Shown: positions 24,001 through 35,830 of the stretch, in pieces
How positions within the stretch are numbered: the stretch's first letter is position 1
Layout: each line of letters starts with the position of its first letter
Source: Edaphochlamys debaryana
Lineage: Eukaryota; Chlorophyta; Chlorophyceae; Chlamydomonadales
DNA length: 64,000 nt
NCBI GenBank assembly: GCA_016858145.1
Contig: JAEHOE010000026.1
Location: 62,001-126,000 of the forward strand
Direction: 5' to 3'
Notes under the pieces: generated by a model
The model's database searches: none
What the model was told of the DNA's origin: nothing
The model's input: the letters and a program-made list of their open reading frames with translations, nothing else
Position numbers and translations under genes: made by a program

Positions 24001-27000
24001 GTGGAGTTCGTTGGGGAGGAGCACGGGCTGGGCCTGGTGACCCAGGTGGGCCTGGGTGGGCCCGGTGGGGGTGCGTTGCAGGAGGAGGGTCCATGGCCAT
24101 GTGTGGGGAAGGGGGACTCGCCGCGGATGCTCTTACGGGGTGTGTGGCGGGGGCTTCAGGTGTGCAGGGTCAGACAGGGGGACGGGGAACGGTGGGGTTG
24201 GCGTGGTATGGCAAGGGCGACTGGAGGGGGCGACATGGACGGAGCCGCGCGTGCAGACCTCCAGACTCTTTCCATCAGGTCGAGCGGCGCGAGGGGAGCC
24301 GCACGGAGCCTTGGGGCGGGGCTCGTCTTGGGAGAGGGAGGGCGGTGGGAGGTGGAAGGTGGGAGGTGGGGTCTCACTCACACCGTGCTGTGCCCGGCGC
24401 CCCGCAGGAGATGGAGCGGACCGAGGGCGACACCCCCAGCGCCTCGTCCCTTAGGTGGGCCGGCGGCACGGGGCGGGGATACGGTACATGGGCACAGGCG
24501 TAGGCACAGCGGAATCCATGGAGCTGCGCGGGCAGGTGCTGACTCATGGCGGCTGGATCTGGGCAGACCAGGGGAGCGCATCATAGGCCATGGCCTCGGC
24601 CAGGAGCTTAACGGGTGTAGCCAGGGGTCCGCGTGGCCCAATGGTGATATCTTCGGGGCTGCCGTACTGACCGTACGGTACCCCATCCGAACGGCACCCC
24701 ACGTGACCCCACAGCGACGCCGAGGCCTCTGCCTTCACGGAGAACAGCGCCTCCCCCTACAAAAAGCTCATCCAGGTGAGTTCTGGATGCGTAGGGTCGG
24801 CGCGTGATACGTATGAGTGCAGTCGAGACAGGCCGCGGCGCGTGTGTGTGGGGGGGGGGGGGTCAGAAGCGGTGAAAAGTCAGAATGCCATTCATGGGCT
24901 CCCCGGCATCACCGCCTAAGACTACCGCGTGCTGCGTCCTCCGTAGCTTACACCAACACGCTGCGGCCCAAACCCGGACTGGCAGGTACACGTGGCCAAG
25001 ACCGCCGACCTGGTCGGCCGCACGGTGCGCGAGATCCAGTGGCAGGGCCGCTTCGGTCTCATCCCCATCGCGATCCAGCGCGGCAACGGCCGCGAAGACG
25101 GGCGGTTGTCCGACGTGGCGCTGGCGGCCAGCGATGTGCTGATCTTCGACACGAGTGAGCGGAGGGGGTCGGGGGGGGGGGGAGGGGGGGAGGAGCTGTG
25201 GGGGCAGGGCGGGGAAGGTCTGAGGGCAGGGGAGCAGGGCGGGAGCCGACGGCAGGAGCCTCGAGTGGGAGCCACCGCCACGGAGAATTTTGGTCATGTT
25301 AAACATGCGTAAGTGCGGGGGTCAAAAGACAGGGGAGGGGGCCGCCTGCAGGGGTCAGGACGTGGTCCGGCCCGGCCCAGATGCTGACCGCATCGCACCG
25401 CACGGCCGCCCCCGCGCAGCCCCCTACTTTGACGAGAACCGCGAGGAGTTCAAGGCCAACTTTGACAAGGTGCGGTACATCAAGGACGGAGCCGCCAAGG
25501 AGTTCATCATCGGCGTCAAGGTAGGGGAGGATACGGGAGGATACTGGAGGGTACGGGATGGCCAGGTGGTGCCAGGGGGCGCGGAAGTCTCGTCTGCGGG
25601 CTGTTTAGGAGATGCCTAGAAGCTTGAGCTATTCAGGCGGCTCATGTTACGCGCGAATGGGTACGGCGCCGGTCGGGAGGGCCCCAAAACCGAGTACCAA
25701 GTCTTTTGTCACCCTCGCCGCAAATTTCGCTTTACCCTTTTGCACTTGTGCTTCTCATATCTCAAGGGTTGATCACACCGAGTTTCAGGGGGTGTTTTGA
25801 GGTCGGTCTTCGCACACATTTCGGGAGCATGTCCCTGAAATGCCGAGCAAGACGCCCGCAGATGATTTCTATAGCGCCTATGTACTATCTTGAGTTGCTG
25901 ACAGCGCATCTGGGGGCCCAGTTCAGCTCGGCGCGAGACCTCGCGATAATGCCGACCACTTACGCGTCGCACAAATAGCCTCTAGAAGGCCTCCACTGAC
26001 CTTCTGTATGCATATAGATACCATCAAATCTATGCGGTGGGGTTGGGGAGCACTTTCGGCGAGGTCGGGTTGGGCGGGTTGACAGGCGTGTCACCCCCCC
26101 TCGCACAAAATCCCACGGCAGAGGGTGCAGACCAGCAGACTTTGCACGAACCTTCGAAATATGGGGTGGAAGAACCCTAGCCGTGCCGTGCCGTTTGATC
26201 TTGTTCCAGACCGGCGCCATACCCATTCGTGTTACGCGTGGGTGCTGGTAGCCAAGGGCCGCACCGCAGCGCAATTACTGGGTGTCCACGAGCGGCCGCG
26301 CTGCTGCCCGATCCCTCTCCGCAGGTCAAAAAGCAAAGCGAGGTCGTAAACAAGACGGTCTCCGCCGCCGGTCTGCGCGGCATCCCCGGCCTGTTCGTGC
26401 TGTCGGTCGACAAGGCTGATGGATCCAGCGTGGACAGCAGCGACTATCTGTACAAGATCCAGCCGGTGAGACAGGATCCACGGCTCTCAAATCAGCCGCG
26501 TCGGCTTCTCACGAACACCCACGCCGAGCCCGCGCCCTGTCCCTTCTTCATTCACCCCCAGGACGACACGGTCTGGATCGCGGCTGACGTGGCGGCCGTG
26601 GGCTTCCTGTCCAAGTTCCCGGGTCTGGAGCTGGTGCAGCAGGAGCAGGTGGGCCGCAGGGCTCGCTGCTACCCGCGCTCTCTTTACTGCAACCCGTACT
26701 GTCTCGTGACACTCAAAGCACCCCCGCTTTCCGCCGTGTGGGGCACGGGGTCCACCACTGTACTCATTACCCGTGCATTCCATCCAACCTCCATGGCGCC
26801 CTACAATATGTTCCCCCCACTCTCACGCCCTCACGCCCGCGTCCTCCGCCCCGCTTCCCCCGTCCCTCCTTCCCCGCAGGTGGATAAGACCGGCACCTCC
26901 ATCCTCTACCGCCACCTGGTGCAGGCGGCCGTGGGGCACAAGGGCCCGCTGGTGGGCAAGACGGTCCGCGACTGCCGCTTCCGCAGCTCCTACAACGCCG

Positions 27001-30000
27001 CGGTCGTGGCGGTGCACCGCGAGGGCGTGCGCGTGCCGCTCAAGGTGCAGGACATCGTGCTGCAGGTGGGAGGGGGATAGAGGGCGGGAATGGAGAGGTG
27101 GGAGAGGGAGTTGGGAGAGGCGGGAGTGGAGCATTGGGTTCCCGCACCTGGGTGGGGGGCAGGGCGCACCTGGGTGGGGGGCAGGGCAAGGTGGCCCGTG
27201 TGCAGGTTGGTGCGGCGGAGAGAGGAGGGGCACGGGGCAGGGCACGGCCGGCGGGGCGGACACATCGGGAGCCTCTTCTTCGGGCAGGCACAGCCGCTTG
27301 CGGCGAGGAGGCCGAGGGCTTGACGTGGGCACACGTGGATTGATGGGGGGCTGGGCGGGGCTCGGTGCTCAGCGCCCCGTGCGCCCGCACGCGTGTCCCC
27401 GCTCTCCGGCCTGCAGGGCGGCGACGTGCTGCTCATCAGCTGCCACACCAAGTGGCCCGAGGAGCACCGCCACGACAAGGCCTTCGTGCTGGTGCAGGTG
27501 GGGGGGTGGGCGTGGCCGGGCTGGTGCAGGCGAGGGAGTGGGGTTCGGATGGGCGTGGCCGGGCCGGGCGGCTGCGCGGACACCAGAGCTGCTTTCCACC
27601 GGATCATTTCTCGTACCTCGAAGGCCAATACCGTGGGCCTCAAGAAACCTCAAGGCCCCCGCTATCGGCTTGTGTGGCCACCGAGCCCACCGATGACCAC
27701 CGAACCCCACGCCAACCCCACGCCAACCCGCCTCAGGCCGTGCCCGACAGCTCCCCGCCCAAGCGCTCCCGCATGATCATCGGAGTGCTGCTGGTGGTCG
27801 GCATGGTGCTGACGCAGGTGGGGGGGGTGAGGGGAGGGGGGAGGGAAGAGGGAATGCTTTCGAGCGGGAAACGATAGGGAAGAGGGGAGGGAAGAGGGAA
27901 TTGGGGCACGTTGGGCAACATCCCTCGGAGAATGGCGCTTGACATGGCGGCGTTGTAGGCGGATGGGCATGGTGCTGACGCAGGTGGCGGGAGGGGAGAG
28001 GGGAGGAGGCAACACCCCTTCGAGGGGGGCGCTGGACTTGCATGGTGTTTGGGCCCTCGCCGGCTGTTCTATTCTCCACCACCAACTCGATCCCCGCCCC
28101 GCTGCTCTGCTCCCCAGATCGTGGGTGGGCTCAAGGACCGCGAGTACATCAACCTCTGGCCCGCCTCCGTGCTCACGGCCGCGCTGATGCTCATCACGGG
28201 CTGCATGAACGGCGACCAGGTTGGTGACCCTGTGCCGTGCTGACCCTGTACGGCAACCGTACGACCCGGTGTTTACGCCTGCCCATGTCTATGTGCTGGC
28301 TCTCGGATAGATCGACGAAACGGACTGACTGAGGCCGCACAGACCCTCAAATGCGTGCTAGCTCCATGCGAGGTTGGCATTTATGACTACACATTACATG
28401 GCCCCACAACATGCCGCACCCCTCCGCCCCACGCCTCCAGGCGCGTGCCGCCATCATGTGGGACGTCTACCTCACCATCGCCGCCGCCTTCGGCGTCTCC
28501 GCGGCGCTCGAGAAGACAGGGGTGGCCCAGAAGGTGGCCAACGCGATCATCAGCATCGGCCAGAGCGTGGGAGGCACCGGCCCCACCCTCGTTGCCATGT
28601 GGGTCGGGCGCGCGGTACCTTTGTTGTCTCGGAGGGCTTGGTGGTTGGGCTTGGCAAGCACGCACTACCTATCTTACCCCACCCTATCGCAAACCCTCCG
28701 TGGCGCGTGGCGTGGCAGGCCCTGCTCTCTAGCGATGCTCCCACACCTCCCTGCCGCGCCGCGGTCGTCTGTCCCCTTCCCTCGATCTCAGCCTAACCTC
28801 ACTACCCCTCCACACCTTCCCTGCCCCTGCGCTTGCAGCTACATCGCCACAGCCGTCATGTCGGAGCTGCTCACGAACAATGCAGCGGGCGCCATCATGT
28901 ACCCCATCGCAGCGATCTCGGGTGAAGCCATGGGCATCTCGCCGCGCGACACCTCTGTCGCCATCATGCTGGGCGCCTCGGCGGGCTTCATCAACCCCTT
29001 CAGGTGAGGGTTGAAGAACGCGGGCGCAATTGCGGGGCAGGCACTTGGGCTGGTGGGCACACGGGCGGGGGTTGGGGTGATTTGGCGCGCTGATCAGGAT
29101 CCAGCAAGTCGACTTGGAGAGGTCTACGGCGCTTGGGGCTCCGACAGCTGGCCTCTTACTAGCGCTGCTGCTGCGTGCTGCTGCTGACCTCTTTGCTCGT
29201 CGGCCCCATCCCACCTCCGCTCTGCAGCTACCAGTGCAACCTCATGGTATACGCCGCGGGCAACTACAGCGTGCGCGAGTTCGCCATCATCGGAGCGCCC
29301 TTCCAGGTGAGCCCTGCAGTGCGGCGTGCACGCGCGCATCACTGACTCCTAGGCACGTCTTGGGTGCGATAGGACATGCTGCATCATGACAGTTCCAGAT
29401 CCCGGCGACGCCACGAGTGATGGGGCTGGAGGCGCTCTGCGCGCCTCACCGTTGCCCTAACCCCGCCGCCCCACTGCTTCAAGCGGATGACGTGCTAGCA
29501 CCCTACTCGTGCCTCGTAACCAACCACGAACACGTCCCAAACACCCTGACCCCCAGGTGTGGCTCATGATCGTGGCCAGCTTCATCCTGATCTACCGTGA
29601 CTCCTGGCAGCAGGTGCGCGGGTGCGGGCGTGGGTTTGACACCCTCATGCGAGGGGCAGCCGGCACTGTTTAGCGCTGCCAAGAGGCTTACCGGTATGCT
29701 CGAAGCCTGGGGCTGCGCTCTAATCCTCGACCCTCACGCTCTCCCCACCATCCCCACCCCTTGTGTCCCCAGGTCTGGATCGTCTCCTGGTGCGTCACGG
29801 GCGCCGTCATCCTCTTGCCGGCGCTCTTCTCGCTGCTCCCCGCCCGCATCACGCTTGCCGTGGAGGCGTGGATGGACTCTGTGGCCGACGCCATCCGCCC
29901 CAGAAGCATGATGAAGCGCCGCCGCACCATGCGTCGCGCCAACAGCCAGGCCGGCGCCCTGGACGGAGACCGCGACAGCGGCAGCGGGGACGACCGGGCG

Positions 30001-30045
30001 CCGCGCGTGGGGTTCCAGATGGCGGAGAGGAGCAACCGGGCGTGA
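21095..30045 (+). CDS. SLT: SLT/SAC1-like sodium/sulfate co-transporter with RCK_C (TrkA-C) domains
   Basis: Plasma-membrane anion permease of the algal SAC1/SLT family; SLT1 and SLT2 take up sulfate under sulfur starvation, while SAC1 is a sensor. Twenty-five phase-consistent exons (first 21095-21172, last 29773-30045) give 889 residues, the family length. N-terminal membrane half: [42 protein letters not shown] and [19 protein letters not shown], the ion-binding-type hairpin. Then [20 protein letters not shown] and a cytosolic section with at least two RCK_C segments (about 243-294 and 331-386), probably more up to about 590. C-terminal membrane half: [18 protein letters not shown] and [20 protein letters not shown]. 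Exon 21 joins at AT|C to give LVAIYIATAV. Likeness to SLT1/SLT2 is much closer than to SAC1. Intron 14 carries a transposon. Which SLT paralogue this is cannot be settled here. Confidence 0.95.
25654..26229 (-). mobile_element. Short DNA element, copy 2, in SLT intron 14, 9-bp target duplication
   Basis: 576 bp with 21-bp inverted termini: CGAATGGGTACGGCGCCGGTC at the left, matched at the right with one difference. An exact 9-bp direct repeat TGTTACGCG flanks it (25645-25653 and 26230-26238). A 9-bp duplication is typical of Mutator-like elements. It lacks a transposase and so is MITE-like. It is the same family as the copy at 15895-16393, inserted in the opposite orientation and in an intron of a different gene. 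Confidence 0.8.
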
Positions 30046-31574
30046 GGCGCTGGGCAAGGGCGTAGGGGGAGGATCGGAGGGATGAGGCGCTGTGGGGTGC
30101 TGTTTTGGGGCAGCCGGTGTGTGAGCGTGACCGCAATGCGTGCGTGTGGGTGGTGCTTGGTCGGATCAAGCTGTGGTGGATGTGTTGCAAGACGACGGGA
30201 CGTTCACGTGGTCAAGCCGTCATGCTTTCTGGGTTCAAGCATGCGAGCGTTGTGTGAGGAGCACGCATGGCTCAGCATTGGCTTATGTCTTACCGTGACT
30301 GTTCGTAGGCAGAGCAGGGAGAATGTCCTGGTCACATATGACTAAGCGGGCATTCCAACCGGACCGAACTGCAGTGCGTATGCAGACACGGGGCTCGGGT
30401 GGAGTGATTGCGAGCTAGGCCGGACAAGGCTGGATGTTATCTTGCTCAAACGTGTGTTGTCCTCTTATCCCGGGTCCAAGTTGTCGTGGGCCAAGCTGGG
30501 TCTCGGGACAGGGGTATGCGACTCACAAGGATGGCAAGCGGCGCCATTTGGTACTGAGAACTTTGGGCGCCCTGAGCTTGAAGGCTGGCCTCTCTTGGTG
30601 TTTCCGTGATGTTGCTGAGGAGACCACTTTACCTGTGGTGGAGAGGACTCGAACATTGGGCCCCCTGGGGGGGACCACGGGGCTCAGCCCTTTTCCTGCC
30701 TTCGGGCAGCCACCCTTGTCCTGTGAGCTATCAGGCCGTGAGAGGAGGGAGTGCTGCTATCCCCGCGGTGATCAGAATGGCCGTGCCCAGTATGGTGTGG
30801 TGTGTCAAGGCCGGGGAAGGCGGGAAGCTGTGCGCCCCACGCTCTCGCCTACGACTGCCAGGGAAGATTACGGTTGAGGGCGCACGGCCCATGGCACACA
30901 CTCCTCGTTCATTAGCACATCCCTTCAGCAGCACACCGAGGTAGCCGGGAAGGGGTGGTGTCTTAAGCGACGGGACGACCATGGGCTAGAGGCTGAAACA
31001 GGGGAGGAGGAGCACCTGAGGGCTGAAGTCGGGTTATGGCGCGGGGTCCGTGGTCTGCGGCAGTTGGAGCTGGTCTGGACTGGTCGCGATCGCTGTGCGC
31101 GACCGCGACCCTCGGGCTGCGTCAGTAGTTGCACTCTGCAAGCAATCAGCTAGGCCGCCGGCGTGTCGCCGCTCCAGCCGGCACTCTAGTGCCGGGCTGT
31201 ACGTGCGATGCGGCAGTGCCGTGGGAGCCCGCTCGTGCCCCTGCTCGTGCCCGCGCGCGAGTCGATCATTTACATCTTCCTGTTAGAAGTCTTTCACATG
31301 ACAGAACTGCTTAGAGGACCACGTAGGAGAGGACCACGTAGCAGCATGTAGTCGCAACGTGCCCAGAACCGTTGCGGGTCAAGTGGTCTATGTCGACAAA
31401 TGTATGCAAGACGTTGCTGGCGCGGGAGCTTGGAGGGCGGCGGCCTGGGACAGCGGTGGGTGGCTTGCAGCGTGCCGAAGGGGAATGCGATTGGGGGTTG
31501 CGGTCCCCAACTTGCGTCACCGAGCTGTTTCGGGTGGCTAGGTGTGGTTAACAATTGCGATCATACTGGGATGC
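30046..31574. other. Intergenic between SLT and DET1
   Basis: No gene recognised. It holds the SLT 3' UTR and presumably the DET1 promoter and first exon. A small tandem duplication of GAGGACCACGTAG lies at about 31313-31340. Confidence 0.45.
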
Positions 31575-31667
31575 ATGTGTGCTGGGGTCTCGCAGCGACC
31601 TGCGGGCGACGTCCGTTTTGAGGCTGGCACTCGTCGCGACGCCCTCCACCACGCTTTCCTCTCGCAG

Positions 31668-34600
31668 ACGGTTCACAGCAGAAGGCTGTACCAGAGTATT
31701 TGCCCCAGCAGCAAGGTGAGCCTCAGAGCTGCGTCGTGCGAGGACATTGCCATCTGTGGCCTGCGACAGCTCGGCGACGGCCCCCCGACTCCCGTCGCAC
31801 ACTTCTCCCTCTCGCCTCCCCAGGCCCACCAATTGGATGCTCCCGAGGTCCATATCTCACGCTTTTCGCCTTGCGGGCAGTATCTGGTGAGCGCCGTGGC
31901 GCGTGTGGTTACTGGAAGGCGGGCTTGGCTGCACCACACCCCCAGCACAAGCAGCCACGCCCGTGACGGCTCAAACCTCACAGCCCAGCTACCTGCTGAA
32001 CGGATTCATCCAATACCTCCGCACCATTTGTCCTGTGTTTTACCATGTAGCTCAGCGAGCAATGCACGCCTGACGCCCCCACCACCCTGACTCCTGCTCC
32101 ACCGCCCCCGCTCGCAGATATGCTTCGCGGGTGGCATGACTCAGCTGGTGGTCTACCGCTTCACCGGCCCACGGGTCAGCTGGCAGGGTGACCTGGAAGA
32201 CGCCGAGGTGGCGGCTCTGACCGCATCCTTCGACTGGTGGGTTGTTGCACACTGCCTGCGAGGTGCTGGTGCCGATACCACAACCCCTTCCCCTCCTCGC
32301 ACACCCAAGCCGCGCCAACCCAGATACCAACCATACCAGCACACCAACCCTACCGCCCATCTCATTTCACATCCGCTCCATTCCATGCCATGCCAAGGAT
32401 ACCTCCTTAACCGCCCCAAAACCCGTTGCCCCGCTGCCCCCCGCCGCCGCCCGCAGCTTCTTCACACAGCTCTACCGGCTGCAGGTGGCCCCCGCCGGCG
32501 AGGTCCTCGCCAAGGAGGTGGTCCTCTTCATGGCCTCCCGGGGCCTGCTGCTGCTCGCCTCCCACTCGCCCATCACGCCGCCCTCGGCGCAGCAGCTGCA
32601 GCAGCAGGCGGCCATGGCGGCGGCCGTGGCGGCAGCGGCAGGCGGGGCGGGGCCAGGGGGCGCTGGGGGCGGAGCGGGGCGCGGCGCAGGGGCCGCGGGG
32701 GACCCGCTGGCAGCCCTGCCCTCCGCCGACTCCATCAACCTCCACCTGGTGCGTACCTGTGCCCTCTGGGCCTCCCCGGGCCTGGGCTGGACCCCCCTTG
32801 AAACGCGCTCGTATGTCCCCAGGCCCGTGTCATGGCAGCGACAGCCTTACGCCCTGAGCTCCTGACCCTATGCCACCCGTTCTGCCTCAGGTTCGGCTGT
32901 CCGACGGAGTGCGTGTGGGCGGCAGCCGGCTGGAGGGGGAGCTGGTGGACCTGGGCGGGCGGCCGGGCAGCCTGGGCATCAGCGTGCACGAGGACCTGAT
33001 CACGGTGCTGGCGGTGAGGCGCGGGGCTTGGGGGGGGGGGGGGTGTTTTGACCGCTTGGAAACCGGATGCAGGGGAAGAGGCGCGGGGCCCGGGGGTTGG
33101 GCAGCGGACAGGGGCGCCGCAGAGGGTGAGCTGCGGGCGGGGCTCAGCGGGGGCTTGGGGCGACCGTGCTGGGGAGCCAAGCCCCGGCAGCTCGACCTGT
33201 TTGGCGGGAACCGAGCTTGGGCAAACCGCGCCTGGGCAAACCGTGCCTGTGTTTGGGCCTCCTCCCGCAGGTGAGGAGCCAGGTGCTGCACCTGCTCCAG
33301 GTGGTGCGGGGCGGGGAGGAGGTGGTGACGGTGCGGCGGCTGGGGCCACACGTGCGCGAGGACGACGAGCTGGTCCTGCGCACCGCCCAGCAGGCGGAGG
33401 AGCGCTGGCGGAGCAGCCGCGCGGAGGCGCGGGAGCCGGCCGGCGCGCCGGCGGACGCCGCTGCCGCCGGTGCTTCCGCGGGGAGCGGAGCGTCAGGCTC
33501 CGGGCCGGCGGCAGCAGGGGCAGCAGCAGCAGCGGCGGCGGCAGGGGGCGGAGGCCAGGGCGCTTATCCGCCAGCGGGCTCGGTGCCGGGGCTGGCGGGG
33601 GCTGCCTCGGCGGTGGCGGCGGTGGCACGCGGCCGCGCGCCCGCGGGGGCGTCGCCGGGTAGCCACGGGCTCGGGTTACGGCGCGGCTCCGGCCCTTTGC
33701 ACACGGACGGGCAGCGCCACGGCACGACCGGGTCTGCGGGCGCGCATGCACTGCAGACGGCGGCGCCAAACGGGCCGGCCGCCGCGCCCTACCCTCCTGC
33801 GGGGTCTAGGGCTGGGGGGGCGGCTGCGGCCGCGGGAGGGGCTGGAGGCGGGGTGCCGGCGGCGGACGCGGCAGCGGCGGCCGCACACCGGGAGGCGCTT
33901 CGGCAGCAGCAGCGGCAGCAGCGGGCGGCGTCGGGGCAGCAGCAGCGCGGGAACGGCTCGGCTGCGGGCAGCGCTGCAGGGCCCGGGGGCGTGCAGCAAC
34001 AACACCGGGGCCTGCAGCCGGCGGCGGGGCCCGACGCGGGCGCCGCGGTCCCCGGCCAGGCCCAGGCCCAGGCCCGGCCCAGGCCCTATCCCACCGACCC
34101 CGCCATTCAGCACCGGCAACCACACCCCCAAGCGCCCCCACCCAACCCCTACCCTCCCAACCCCTACCCGCCCCACAACGCCGCTGCCGGCCGGCCCCAC
34201 GCGCCCGCCTGGCACCACCCCGGCAGCCACACGGGTGCGGCACACGCCCACCCCACCAACCACAACCGAAGCCAGACGCCTCCGCACCAGATACCGGGCC
34301 ACCCTCACGCGCCCCTCCTGTCCCTGGGCGGCGCACTCGACGCTGGTGCTGGCAACGACGGAGGCGACGGTCGCGGCTGTGTGATGGGACTCAAGCAGAG
34401 GCTGCTGGCTCACCTCTACATGCGCTGCCTGCGTCAGAACGAGGGCAACCCACGGCGGCAGCAGCGGCAGGCGCTGGCGCTGTTTCGGTCGCTCGACATG
34501 TACGGCTCGCTGCTCATGCGCCGGGTAAGCGCGGGCGGCTGAGTTCGGGGTGCGGTGCTGTGCAGGGACCTGGCGAGGTCGGGGTTTCGGCGGCTAGTGA

Positions 34601-35830
34601 GGGATCCTGCACGTACACTCAGAAACTGAGCCTCAGCCTGCGCGTCAGTGGTTTGGCCTTTGGCGTTTGTACTTGTGCACACAGAGGACAGAGCTACCCA
34701 ACGGCTTGTACCGTACGTCTGTGCGCTAACCTCAATTACTTCTTTTTTCACTCCCTCGCTGTGCCCCAGGCCCACCTGCTGGACCGGCGGCGCCTGCTGA
34801 TAGACCTGCGCACCCCCGCAGCCGCGGACCTGGGATCCTTCACACCCGGAGGCGGGCCCGCGCCGCCGACCCCCAGCGGGCCCGGCCTGCCCCCCACGCA
34901 GTTCCTCATGCTCTTCGACATCCAGACCACCCAGGTCCTGGCCGTCGCACCCAGTGAGTGCCCTGTCGGGCCCTTGGGGGCCCGCTGGAGGCCAGTCACC
35001 TTCTGCCCTAGGCCGAGTCATGAGCGCATCTGCGGGCGAGGCCTCTTCCTGAGGCTCCATGCACGAGTGTCACCCGGCCGCGCTTCCCTTCGTGCCTGCA
35101 GGCCCCGGCGAGGCTGTGATCGAGGCGTACCTCAAGGGCCCCGCCGCCGAGCTGCCGGAGCCCTGGGCCGAGGCGCTGGCCCCTTGGGACCGGTGCGTTG
35201 CTTGGCTGCCCGAGCGCCTGTGTGCCCTTGACCTTCTGCCGTTCCTCGTCCCTCTTGAGCCTGAAGGCTGACCTCTCCGCGCCCTGCCTCGGCTCCACCC
35301 ACATCCCTTGCCCCGACAGGTTCGCCTACGAGACGGCCGCCGAGACCGCCCGTGGCCAGCTGGGTCTCCGCGGCGGCGCGGTCGGGGCCGGCGGCTCCAT
35401 GGCGTCCTCGGCACCGGGCGGCGCCGTGCCGAATGACGCCCACGGCCCACCGCAGTCGGGCGCAGGCGGCGCAGCAGACCGGGCCGGCGCGGCCCGCAAG
35501 CTCGTCCAGCTGATGCCGCCCACCTCTGGCAGCCACGGCCTCGCCGCCAGCCCCTACCTGGACCCGTCGCTCTTTCTGTACGACGACCGCGTCATCTCGC
35601 CGTACATCCGCACGCGGCCCTGCCTGGAGCAGCCCATCTCGTTCCGGCCGAGGAACCGCCCCGAGCGGTTGGGTTTCCGGCTGGACCCGGGGCACTACGA
35701 GCCGGTGGTCGTACGCGAGCGGCGGTTGGCGCGCAACGTCACGCACCTCTTCCACCCTGAGGCCCCCTTTTTGCTGTCCGTGTTCAGCGTGTTCCAGCAG
35801 AACCGCCTCAACATCAACTGCCGCATGTAG
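31668..35830 (+). CDS. DET1: DET1 homologue, CUL4-DDB1-associated regulator (5' end incomplete)
   Basis: DET1 works with COP10 and DDB1 in a nuclear CUL4-linked complex that promotes ubiquitylation and represses light-type development in plants. Secure exons: 31668-31715, 31824-31886, 32118-32236, 32457-32748, 32891-33013, 33271-34524, 34770-34953, 35102-35192 and 35320-35830 (TAG), 894 residues. Family landmarks: SRRLYQSICPS, SRFSPCGQYLICF, LVVYRF, FFTQLYRLQV, LSDGVRVGG, ISVHEDLITVLA, VLHLLQV, REDDELVLR, GLKQRLLAHLY, PYLDPSLFLYDDRVIS, HLFHPEAPFLLSV and NRLNINCRM at the very end, matching the VNIHFRR-type terminus. It is much longer than plant DET1 (about 540) because exon 33271-34524 contains a large Ala/Gly/Gln/Pro-rich insertion between conserved blocks, plus shorter insertions elsewhere. 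An in-frame ATG at 31575 could supply the N-terminus without an intron, but an upstream first exon is equally possible. Confidence 0.9.

Noticed and set aside
30640..30680. tRNA T-arm-like GTTCGAGTCC on the minus strand
   Set aside because: The bases around it do not pair into a T stem or cloverleaf. No convincing tRNA was found anywhere in the window.
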